Source of the DNA: Microscilla marina ATCC 23134 | GTDB taxonomy: Bacteria; Bacteroidota; Bacteroidia; Cytophagales; Microscillaceae | Assembly: GCF_000169175.1 (NCBI RefSeq) | Contig: NZ_AAWS01000016.1 | Location: forward strand, 123,718 to 187,717 | Direction: 5' to 3' | Length of the DNA stretch: 64,000 nt | In this document: positions 8,390-12,424 of the stretch, in pieces | How positions within the stretch are numbered: the first letter of the stretch is position 1 | How the letters are laid out: each line of letters starts with the position of its first letter | Made by a program: the position numbers and the translations under genes | The notes under the pieces: generated by a model | What the model saw: the letters and a program-made list of their open reading frames with translations, nothing else | Database searches by the model: none | What the model was told of the DNA's origin: nothing

Positions 8390-8466
8390 TGGTAGTGCCA
8401 ACGGGGTTCGAACCCGCAATCACCTATTCGAAAGACAGGTGGCGTAACCAATTTGCCTACAGCACT
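8390..8466 (-). tRNA. tRNA-Glu (UUC) second copy, CCA encoded
   Basis: Acceptor AGTGCTG/TGGCACT, anticodon loop CTTTCGA (TTC) on stem CCTGT/ATAGG, T-arm GCGGG-TTCGAAC-CCCGT, A73 and CCA. It differs from the 7844-7920 copy by numerous substitutions, mostly preserving pairing. Confidence 0.85.
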
Positions 8467-8473
8467 ATAAATG

Positions 8474-8575
8474 CGGACTTGATGGGATTCGAACCCACGT
8501 TGCTTGTTTGTCTTTTCCTGATATTCATCAGGGGGAGCGACAGTCGGGTGCATTAAGCCACTATGCTACAAGTCC
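8474..8575 (-). tRNA. tRNA-Asp-like gene with replaced anticodon 3' side (broken or remodelled)
   Basis: Identical to the tRNA-Asp at 8041-8117 from the 5' end to the last anticodon base (GTC), and again from the T-stem to G73. Between them the expected 12 nt (rest of the anticodon arm plus variable loop) are replaced by 40 nt holding a hairpin CCTGAT-GAAT-ATCAGG and a GACA that can pair with TGTC of the anticodon loop. The acceptor is still perfect, but the 3' tail is CAT, not CCA. It cannot form a normal anticodon arm. Confidence 0.75.
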
Positions 8576-8581
8576 AGTGTT

Positions 8582-8686
8582 AAAAAAAAAGATAGGGGAG
8601 CAGGCATCATTTTGCATTACTCTGCTTATGAGGCAGATTTCTGTTTGTTTGGAAGAACAACGCAAAACCCACTCAGTTCTTTTTTT
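8582..8686 (-). ncRNA. family II Y-RNA-like unit 5 displaying a CAU anticodon arm
   Basis: Ends: A-run/U-run helix and GAGTGGG/CCTGCTC. Inside are TTTTGC/GCAAAA, a hairpin TTGTT...AACAA, and a stand-alone canonical anticodon arm TCTGC-CTCATAA-GCAGA (anticodon CAU, U33 present) without T-arm. The leader follows immediately after tRNA-Gly (8688). Confidence 0.65.
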
Positions 8687-8687
8687 G

Positions 8688-8761
8688 AGGCATTGGCGGG
8701 ACTCGAACCCGCTATCTCCACATTGGAAGTGTGGCAGTGCAACCTGTTCACCTTCAATGCC
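8688..8761 (-). tRNA. tRNA-Gly (UCC)
   Basis: Acceptor GGCATTG/CAATGCC, anticodon arm CCACA-CTTCCAA-TGTGG (anticodon TCC), T-arm GCGGG-TTCGAGT-CCCGC, U73 as in glycine tRNAs. The 3' end reads CAA rather than CCA, so CCA would have to be added. Confidence 0.85.
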
Positions 8762-8955
8762 TTTTGGTGTTAAAACGTCGTTATTAAGCTTCTCAAAAAT
8801 CCTTCATACATTGTCAATGTTTGTATTTACTCAATGGGTACTGATCGCCATAACTTGGGCAACACTACCGACTCCTGACTAAACACTATCGACTAATAAA
8901 AATAGCTGGATGAAGAATAGGAAGGAATTGAGAGGTGGGACGTTTTTGCAAAAGA

Positions 8956-9032
8956 TGGAGACGCTGATGGGGCTCGAACCCACAAACTCTGCCTTGGCAC
9001 GGCAGTGGTGCAACCAATTCACCTTCAACGTC
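8956..9032 (-). tRNA. tRNA-Gly (GCC), CCA encoded
   Basis: Acceptor GACGTTG/CAGCGTC, anticodon arm CTGCC-GTGCCAA-GGCAG (anticodon GCC), T-arm GTGGG-TTCGAGC-CCCAT, U73 then CCA. Its 5' end follows within 8 nt of the U-rich tail of the rRNA-mimic unit. Confidence 0.85.
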
Positions 9033-9039
9033 TTATAAT

Positions 9040-9287
9040 AAAAGAAAGGCAACAATCAAGAAAACCATCGCTTTTACCCGTTTGCCCAGTTAGAAAAACT
9101 TAGAACAACTTAGGGCATTGAGCCGGCAATTCTACATCTACTAGAGACTTGCATTTTTACTTATGAAGGTAAAAACATTTTGCCTGGTTGGTTTTTAACC
9201 CAACTTCACTCATTCGGTCGCCCGAATTACGCTACCTTAGGATCGTTATAGTTACGAAGTAAGTTTCCTTTACGACACTTTCTTTTT
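9040..9287 (-). ncRNA. family I Y-RNA-like unit b carrying a 23S rRNA helix 69-71 mimic
   Basis: Outer helix AAAAGAAAG/CTTTCTTTT, leader GTGTCGTA, inner helix AAGGAAAC/GTTTTCTT and TTACTTCG define a family I unit, 248 nt long. In place of a tRNA-like core it starts with 33 nt (9224-9256) matching bacterial 23S rRNA around E. coli 1905-1940 at 31 positions: the helix 69 loop GTAACTATAAC and then CCTAAGGTAGCG. Further hairpins follow (GTTGG/CCAAC; TTTTTAC/GTAAAAA; GCCC/GGGC). No other part of a 23S gene is present. Confidence 0.75.
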
Positions 9288-9297
9288 CTTTAGTTTG

Positions 9298-9428
9298 AAA
9301 AAAAAGAGGTGATAATCGACAAACGCATTGCCCACCTAAATAGGGCACGGAACCTGTTTATTAAACTTTCGAGGTCCCGATAAGAATCGAACTTACGAAG
9401 TAACGCTTGTCTACGACACTCAATTTCT
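9298..9428 (-). ncRNA. family I Y-RNA-like unit c, minimal permuted tRNA
   Basis: Leader GTGTCGTA + GACAAGCG + TTACTTCG; the 3' partner CGTTTGTC closes the inner helix, and GAG/CTC plus a U-run the outer one. The core order is T-arm TAAG-TTCGATT-CTTA, then CGGGACCT paired with AGGTTCCG as an acceptor stem closed by a 16-nt cap, then D-arm GCCC-TATTTAGGT-GGGC with the conserved GG. There is no anticodon arm. The 3' half of a tRNA thus precedes the 5' half. Confidence 0.75.
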
Positions 9429-9480
9429 TTTTTTCATTATCAATATGTCAAAGAATATTTTTTAGGTGCATTATAAAGAC

Positions 9481-9558
9481 AAAGGAGTAACAAGCGACAA
9501 GTCACTGTTGATAATAGATACAAAGTCTACGAAGTAAGACTCACCTACGACATCCTTA
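9481..9558 (-). ncRNA. family I Y-RNA-like unit d, mini form with anticodon-like hairpin
   Basis: 78 nt. Outer AAGGA/TCCTT, leader GTCGTA, inner helix GGTGAGTC/GACTTGTC, TTACTTCG. The core is only a hairpin TAGA-CTTTGTA-TCTA whose 7-nt loop could read as anticodon UUG with U33, plus a short linker. It may be the smallest functional Ro-binding form or a deletion derivative. Confidence 0.65.
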
Positions 9559-9579
9559 TATTTATGTAAATAATCACCC

Positions 9580-9606
9580 AAAAAACCGCCTACCCTTATG
9601 GTAAGC
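9580..9606 (-). terminator. intrinsic terminator after tRNA-Ala copy 1
   Basis: Stem GCTTACC/GGTAGGC (7 bp, one G-U), loop ATAAG, then GG and six T on the minus strand. The terminator after the second tRNA-Ala has the same loop and compensated stem changes. Confidence 0.75.
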
Positions 9607-9609
9607 GAA

Positions 9610-9685
9610 TGGTGTAGGGTAACGGATTTGAACCGTTATTTTCTGCGTGCAAGGCAGGAGTTCTTGCCAATTGAACTAACCCCAC
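9610..9685 (-). tRNA. tRNA-Ala (UGC), CCA encoded
   Basis: Acceptor GTGGGGT/ACCCTAC with the G3-U70 pair that marks alanine tRNAs, anticodon loop CTTGCAC (anticodon TGC), T-arm AACGG-TTCAAAT-CCGTT, A73 and CCA. The first anticodon-stem pair is mismatched. Confidence 0.85.
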
Positions 9686-9690
9686 AATTC

Positions 9691-9760
9691 GACCAATACT
9701 TTTTTTAGTCAGATACTACACCCTTTTACTCCCTGGCAAAACAGTATAGGTGTATTGGTC
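9691..9760 (-). ncRNA. structured element upstream of tRNA-Ala copy 1
   Basis: A perfect 9-bp stem GACCAATAC/GTATTGGTC encloses about 50 nt that can form ACACC/GGTGT plus TTTT/AAAA. The same 9-bp stem lies at the same distance before the other tRNA-Ala (9882-9912). It might be a third class of Ro-type RNA or a processing signal. Confidence 0.4.
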
Positions 9761-9772
9761 TTTTATGTCATG

Positions 9773-9796
9773 TAAAAGTTTACCCTTATGGCAAAC
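9773..9796 (-). terminator. intrinsic terminator after tRNA-Ala copy 2
   Basis: Stem GTTTGCC/GGTAAAC, loop ATAAG, then a short T-run. It is homologous to 9580-9606 with covarying stem bases. Confidence 0.65.
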
Positions 9797-9803
9797 CAAG
9801 TAG

Positions 9804-9876
9804 TGTAGGGTAACGGAATTGAACCGTTATTTTCTGTATGCAAAACAGAGGTTCTCGCCAATTGAACTAACCCCAC
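9804..9876 (-). tRNA. tRNA-Ala (UGC) second copy, no encoded CCA
   Basis: Acceptor GTGGGGT/ACCCTAC with G3-U70, anticodon arm TCTGT-TTTGCAT-ACAGA (anticodon TG C), T-loop TTCAATT, A73 followed by CTA. It differs from copy 1 mainly in the anticodon arm and 3' tail. Confidence 0.8.
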
Positions 9877-9881
9877 AATTC

Positions 9882-9912
9882 GACCAATACCATGGCATTT
9901 TTTGTATTGGTC
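9882..9912 (-). ncRNA. short conserved hairpin upstream of tRNA-Ala copy 2
   Basis: GACCAATAC/GTATTGGTC, 9 bp, with a 13-nt loop. On the plus strand it is followed by six T, so it could also be a plus-strand terminator. Its repetition upstream of both tRNA-Ala genes argues for a role with them. Confidence 0.4.
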
Positions 9913-9973
9913 TTTTTTATAGTATTCATAGTTGTTGTTGCACTGTAATAGATGCTGTAAACGGTACTAAAAA

Positions 9974-10024
9974 CCGCTCAGAGGGTGTTATCATCACCCA
10001 ATCACTCAACAATGAGCGAAGCGG
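9974..10024 (-). ncRNA. possible three-way-junction RNA downstream of the RNA ligase gene
   Basis: On the minus strand CCGCT pairs with AGCGG, enclosing two hairpins (CTCA-TTGT-TGAG and GGGTG-ATGATAA-CACCC). It lies between the ligase stop codon and the tRNA-Ala hairpin. It could be an mRNA 3' structure or another small RNA; I see no tRNA or Y signature. Confidence 0.3.
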
Positions 10025-10080
10025 AAACCATATAACCATTAAAAAATCAGTTTTTTGGGTTAACTCACCCGTTCAAAGCT

Positions 10081-10644
10081 TCATTCAAAGTCTTTTACCT
10101 TGATTTTTACCATCTCTCCATTGGGATGATGCCACACAATACCTTCTATGCCTGTATTGTTGCCTAACCTGCTTTTTTGCTGAGGCAACCAAGCTTTTAG
10201 TGCTTCAAAAGTAGTAGGCACATTTGCCAGTGTGATTTTCTCTCGCCACTTGGGCAATGAGAAAATAAACACTTGGTTGTTGCTCAAATTGAGCGGATTG
10301 CCTTGAATATTTTTGCCTAATGCCTCTGCCGACCACTCGCCGTCGGGCACTGTTGTAAAGTCTGTATTGCGCACCGCGTCAAAAATCCATTGATCGGCAC
10401 TGCCAAACTCGTCAGCGTCTATATACCAGGGCTCGCTAATGCCCTGTTGCTTTTGTACCTTGTTAGGATTTCGCCGTTTTTCTACCCTTACTACAGTATG
10501 GTTTCTTACCGTCAGTCGGATGTTCATTCCATCCAGCTTTTCGGTAGCCGTGGCATTTTCAAAGTCAAAATCCACTGCTAGTTGGGCGTTTACCTTTCGG
10601 TTAGTCTCCCAGTTTCGGTCAAAAATAGTTTTGATTTTTCTCAT
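10081..10644 (-). CDS. minimal RNA ligase (nucleotidyltransferase core) inside the tRNA/Y-RNA array
   Basis: 187 aa. ATP-dependent RNA ligases seal 5'-phosphate/3'-OH breaks through a lysyl-AMP intermediate. Motif I is EKLDGMN with the adenylated lysine at about residue 36. Motif III is represented by GEWSAEALGKNIQGNP, motif IV by GIEGIVWH and motif V by MVKIKVKDF at the C-terminus. The protein is only the catalytic core; the extra C-terminal domain of T4 Rnl1/Rnl2-type enzymes is missing, so substrate choice may need a partner. The gene lies in the middle of the array on the same strand, which suggests that it repairs or circularises the RNAs around it or the cellular tRNAs they mimic. Confidence 0.85.
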   Translation of the reverse strand: MRKIKTIFDRNWETNRKVNAQLAVDFDFENATATEKLDGMNIRLTVRNHTVVRVEKRRNPNKVQKQQGISEPWYIDADEFGSADQWIFDAVRNTDFTTVPDGEWSAEALGKNIQGNPLNLSNNQVFIFSLPKWREKITLANVPTTFEALKAWLPQQKSRLGNNTGIEGIVWHHPNGEMVKIKVKDFE

Positions 10645-10731
10645 TGCTATCTGATAATCAATCTTTTATAGTTATGTAAAACTTGGTTGCTTCACTTATA
10701 GCTCATCGCTAAACCTTTGAAGCTTTATTAG

Positions 10732-10804
10732 TAGTGGAGGCAGGACTCGAACCTGCGATTATTTGGATGTAAACCAACTGCCTTTGCCGCTTGGCTACTC
10801 CACC
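10732..10804 (-). tRNA. tRNA-like gene with anticodon UAC (Val by anticodon)
   Basis: Acceptor GGTGGAG/CTCCACT (G1-U72 wobble), D-arm GCCAAGCGGCAAAGGC, anticodon loop TTTACAT, T-arm GCAGG-TTCGAGT-CCTGC, A73 then CTA, no CCA. One anticodon-stem pair is broken. Identity by anticodon is Val, but the body resembles Gln/Tyr types. Confidence 0.75.
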
Positions 10805-10939
10805 ATTTTGTTTTTGACTCAATTATTACTCCTCCAGAACTTTTTTAAAAAAGTCCCCTTTCGGGGCTAGGGAGGATGTTGGTATTTTAGTGTGTCTTTT
10901 AGCATATTCGTTTGTATTTAGGGTGAATAAATTCTTAGT

Positions 10940-11078
10940 AAAAAAAAGGCTACAAACGAGCAACGACTGTTTACAGTATCTTCTCCAAATTAGACGACCT
11001 CACGTAATCGCGAGGGCAGGATTCGAACCTGCATCTCTGGCGTGACGGGCGAAGTAACGCTGCTCTACGGCACTTTTT
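10940..11078 (-). ncRNA. family I Y-RNA-like unit e, permuted tRNA with tetraloop-capped acceptor
   Basis: Outer AAAAAG/CTTTTT, leader GTGCCGTA, inner helix GAGCAGCG/CGTTGCTC, TTACTTCG. Core: anticodon-side remnant with GTCAC, T-arm GCAGG-TTCGAAT-CCTGC, then CCTCGCG-ATTA-CGTGAGG, a complete 7-bp acceptor stem closed by four bases, then D-arm TCT/AGA with GG, then hairpin ACTG-TAAA-CAGT. The acceptor strands are adjacent, in the reverse order of a tRNA. Confidence 0.8.
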
Positions 11079-11113
11079 AGTTAGAGGCTTTCGCCAAAAT
11101 TTTAATGTTTTAT

Positions 11114-11286
11114 AAAAAAGGTAACAATCAGCAAGTGAGACATAAACAAAATGTTTGTTCAGATGCTCTAACCCTCTGAGCTACTGCCGTCGTGTATTGC
11201 TATTCATTTTATGGAGGACGACAGACAGGATTCGAACCTGTGACCCTCTGCCCCGCGAAGTAACACTTGCTTACGACACTTTTTTT
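11114..11286 (-). ncRNA. family I Y-RNA-like unit f, permuted tRNA with long acceptor loop
   Basis: Outer helix AAAAAAG/CTTTTTT, leader GTGTCGTA, inner helix AGCAAGTG/CACTTGCT (perfect), TTACTTCG. Core: CAGA, T-arm ACAGG-TTCGAAT-CCTGT, acceptor 3' strand CTGTCGT, a 24-nt linker, acceptor 5' strand ACGGCAG, D-arm GCTC-AGAGGGTTA-GAGC, TCTG able to pair with CAGA, then hairpin ACAAA/TTTGT. If the linker were cut, this would give a near-normal tRNA acceptor end. Confidence 0.8.
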
Positions 11287-11319
11287 CTTGTTGGCTTTCG
11301 CCAAAATTTGAATATTTTT

Positions 11320-11468
11320 AAAAATGAGGCTACGAGCGAAAAGTGACTATAATTATATTCGTGTCTTCAACCACTCGACCAACGCTTGCACGTACAGGAT
11401 TCGAACCTGTGATTTCTTCTCAGAAATGCGAACGAAGTAACACTCTTCTACGGCACTCAATTTTTTTT
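11320..11468 (-). ncRNA. family I Y-RNA-like unit g, Ser/Leu-type permuted tRNA
   Basis: Outer TGAG/CTCA plus A/U runs, leader GTGCCGTA, inner helix GAAGAGTG/CACTTTTC, TTACTTCG. Core: hairpin ATTTC-TGAGAA-GAAAT, T-arm ACAGG-TTCGAAT-CCTGT, a short acceptor ACGT-GCAA-GCGT closed by a GNRA tetraloop, then TGGTCGAGTGGTTGAAGAC, a typical class II D-arm, then an AT palindrome. Confidence 0.75.
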
Positions 11469-11774
11469 GAGGTAACAGGCAAAAAGTCACTTAGAGCTTG
11501 TTTAGATTTTCGTTTTTGAGAGTGATTGTGATGAATTTGCTATTAGCATGCGTTAAATTTTGAGTTAATAGCAGCGCTATTGACAAAAAGTTTAACAAAA
11601 TGATGATAGTCAAAGTCGCGCAATAACCCCAAAGGATGAAGTCTAAACAAGCTACTATATCGCGTCTACCAATTCCGCCACACTGACTGTTACCAGACAA
11701 TGGCAGGACTCGAACCTGCACGTCCTAAGACAATAGATTTGCTATCGAAGTAAGACTTTTTTACGACACTCAAA
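11466..11774 (-). ncRNA. family I Y-RNA-like unit h, Leu-type permuted tRNA interrupted by an inverted-repeat element
   Basis: Outer TTTGAG/CTCAAA, leader GTGTCGTA, inner helix AAAAAGTC/GACTTTTT (perfect), TTACTTCG. Core: hairpin ATAG-CAAAT-CTAT, class II variable arm, T-arm GCAGG-TTCGAGT-CCTGC, acceptor CATTGTCTG-GTAA-CAGTCAGTG (one mismatch, GNRA cap), D-arm GCG...CGC with TTGG as in tRNA-Leu. After the D-arm a 159-bp element with 12-bp terminal inverted repeats separates it from the 3' strand of the inner helix. Confidence 0.75.
11495..11653. mobile_element. MITE-like 159-bp element inside unit h
   Basis: Perfect 12-bp terminal inverted repeats AGCTTGTTTAGA / TCTAAACAAGCT bound 159 bp with no coding capacity. 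It sits inside the predicted Y-RNA, between the D-arm and the closing helix. Removing it would bring unit h to about 150 nt, the size of its sisters. I do not see a clear target duplication. Confidence 0.5.
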
Positions 11775-11796
11775 TTTTTACTTTTGTTAATTAAGC

Positions 11797-11830
11797 GGTC
11801 ATGAGGACGCACTTGCGCCCCCCAACGACC
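11797..11830 (-). ncRNA. strong GC-rich hairpin between tRNA-Met and unit h
   Basis: GGTC/GACC encloses an 8-9 bp GC-rich stem (GGGGGCGC with GCGTCCTC) on a 4-nt loop. There is no U-run, so a classical terminator is unlikely; it may be a processing or stability element. Confidence 0.4.
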
Positions 11831-11892
11831 AACTTATGCCTTGAAAGTCAGCCATTTGAAAAATAGTACTGCCTCCAAACACATTACAAAAC

Positions 11893-11969
11893 CAGTAGCG
11901 AAGGCAGGATTCGAACCTGCGATTTCTTGATTATGAGTCAAGTGCTCTAGACCACTAAGCCACCTCGCC
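11893..11969 (-). tRNA. tRNA-like, anticodon CAU (Met/Ile2), copy B
   Basis: Acceptor GGCGAGG/CTTCGCT (G1-U72), anticodon arm CTTGA-CTCATAA-TCAAG (anticodon CAT), T-arm GCAGG-TTCGAATCCTGC, A73 followed by CTG, no CCA. The acceptor lacks the C1-A72 mismatch of initiators, so it is elongator Met, Ile2 or a mimic. Confidence 0.8.
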
Positions 11970-11973
11970 AAAT

Positions 11974-12048
11974 GAGTAGCGAGCATGGGATTCGAACCCA
12001 CACTTACTTGATTATGAGTCAAGCGCTCTCCCCTTAAGCTAACTCGCA
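11974..12048 (-). tRNA. tRNA-like, anticodon CAU (Met/Ile2), copy A
   Basis: Acceptor TGCGAGT/GCTCGCT with an unpaired first position, anticodon arm identical to copy B (CTTGA-CTCATAA-TCAAG), T-arm GTGGG-TTCGAAT-CCCAT, A73 followed by CTC. It lies five bases from copy B. The U1-U72 mismatch resembles the weak 1-72 pair of initiator tRNAs, but the identity is uncertain. Confidence 0.75.
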
Positions 12049-12056
12049 ATATTGAG

Positions 12057-12153
12057 AAAAAGAGGCAACAAACGACAAGTCCCACATACTCCCCGTGAAG
12101 GGAGAATAGATGACAAATCTACCGAAGGATGACTCGCCTACGACACTCTTTTT
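12057..12153 (-). ncRNA. family I Y-RNA-like unit i, non-tRNA core
   Basis: First unit after the Ro gene. Outer AAAAAGAG/CTCTTTTT, leader TGTCGTA, inner helix GGCGAGTC/GACTTGTC. The core has two hairpins, TAGAT-TTGTC-ATCTA and CTCCC...GGGAG, without a recognisable T-loop. The closing CTCTTTTT could act as a terminator. Confidence 0.65.
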
Positions 12154-12424
12154 ACTTTTGGTTTTAGTATTTTGTAATGTTTTTCGCGTTTCTGATTTTT
12201 TCAATCAAAAAACAAATCATTAACAATCAACAACTTATCAAAGAACGTTTGTGCCTATATAAACACAGTTTTGTATTTATGAAATTTTCAATAATTTCAA
12301 TTAATTCAATATTAAATCGTTCCGACAAACCCTCGTTTGCGTTTGAAGGCGATAAACTCTATTTGAATTAATGCTTTGAAAATCCCCCCACTCTTTCTCA
12401 AAAATGAGGGGAGAGAGGGGAATT
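12154..12424. other. spacer between the Ro gene and the first RNA unit
   Basis: AT-rich, no convincing gene (a 64-codon frame on the plus strand has no homology I recognise). It contains the probable Ro-gene terminator at 12379-12424. A promoter for the RNA array is likely here on the minus strand, but I cannot assign its boxes. Confidence 0.5.
12379..12424 (-). terminator. probable terminator after the TROVE gene
   Basis: A long imperfect stem, AATTCCCC and CTCT on one side and AGAG with GGGG and ATTTT on the other, immediately after the stop codon. Its ends are A/T-rich, so it could act in both directions. Confidence 0.5.

Noticed and set aside
8500..8535. Hammerhead ribozyme core (CTGATGA ... 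GAAA) in the broken tRNA-Asp
   Set aside because: CTGATGA lies within a simple hairpin CCTGAT-GAAT-ATCAGG, and stems I-III and the GAAA position do not fit.
8762..8955. Possible further Y or tRNA unit between the two tRNA-Gly genes
   Set aside because: No leader, tail or T-loop could be found; it contains only spacer words common elsewhere in the window (gactcctgactaaacac).
9224..9256. A real 23S rRNA gene or an I-CeuI-type intron insertion site
   Set aside because: Only about 33 nt match; flanks are Y-RNA leader and unrelated hairpins, and no rRNA operon is present.
11021..11520. tRNA genes with long introns in the anticodon loop, read in normal order
   Set aside because: The neighbouring 5' and 3' halves have acceptor strands that do not pair, while the permuted reading gives 4-8 bp acceptor stems each time and leaves the conserved leader/tail helices intact.
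7898..11721. Short open frames across the tRNA/Y-RNA region (for example 8260-8553 minus, 8508-8882 plus, 11491-11721 minus)
   Set aside because: They run through tRNA T-arms and terminators and encode no recognisable domain; some show the FEPxxP-like phrases typical of translated tRNA genes.
9040..12153. CRISPR array
   Set aside because: The repeated leader words are spaced irregularly (about 80-310 bp), are only partly conserved, and belong to paired RNA units; no cas genes.
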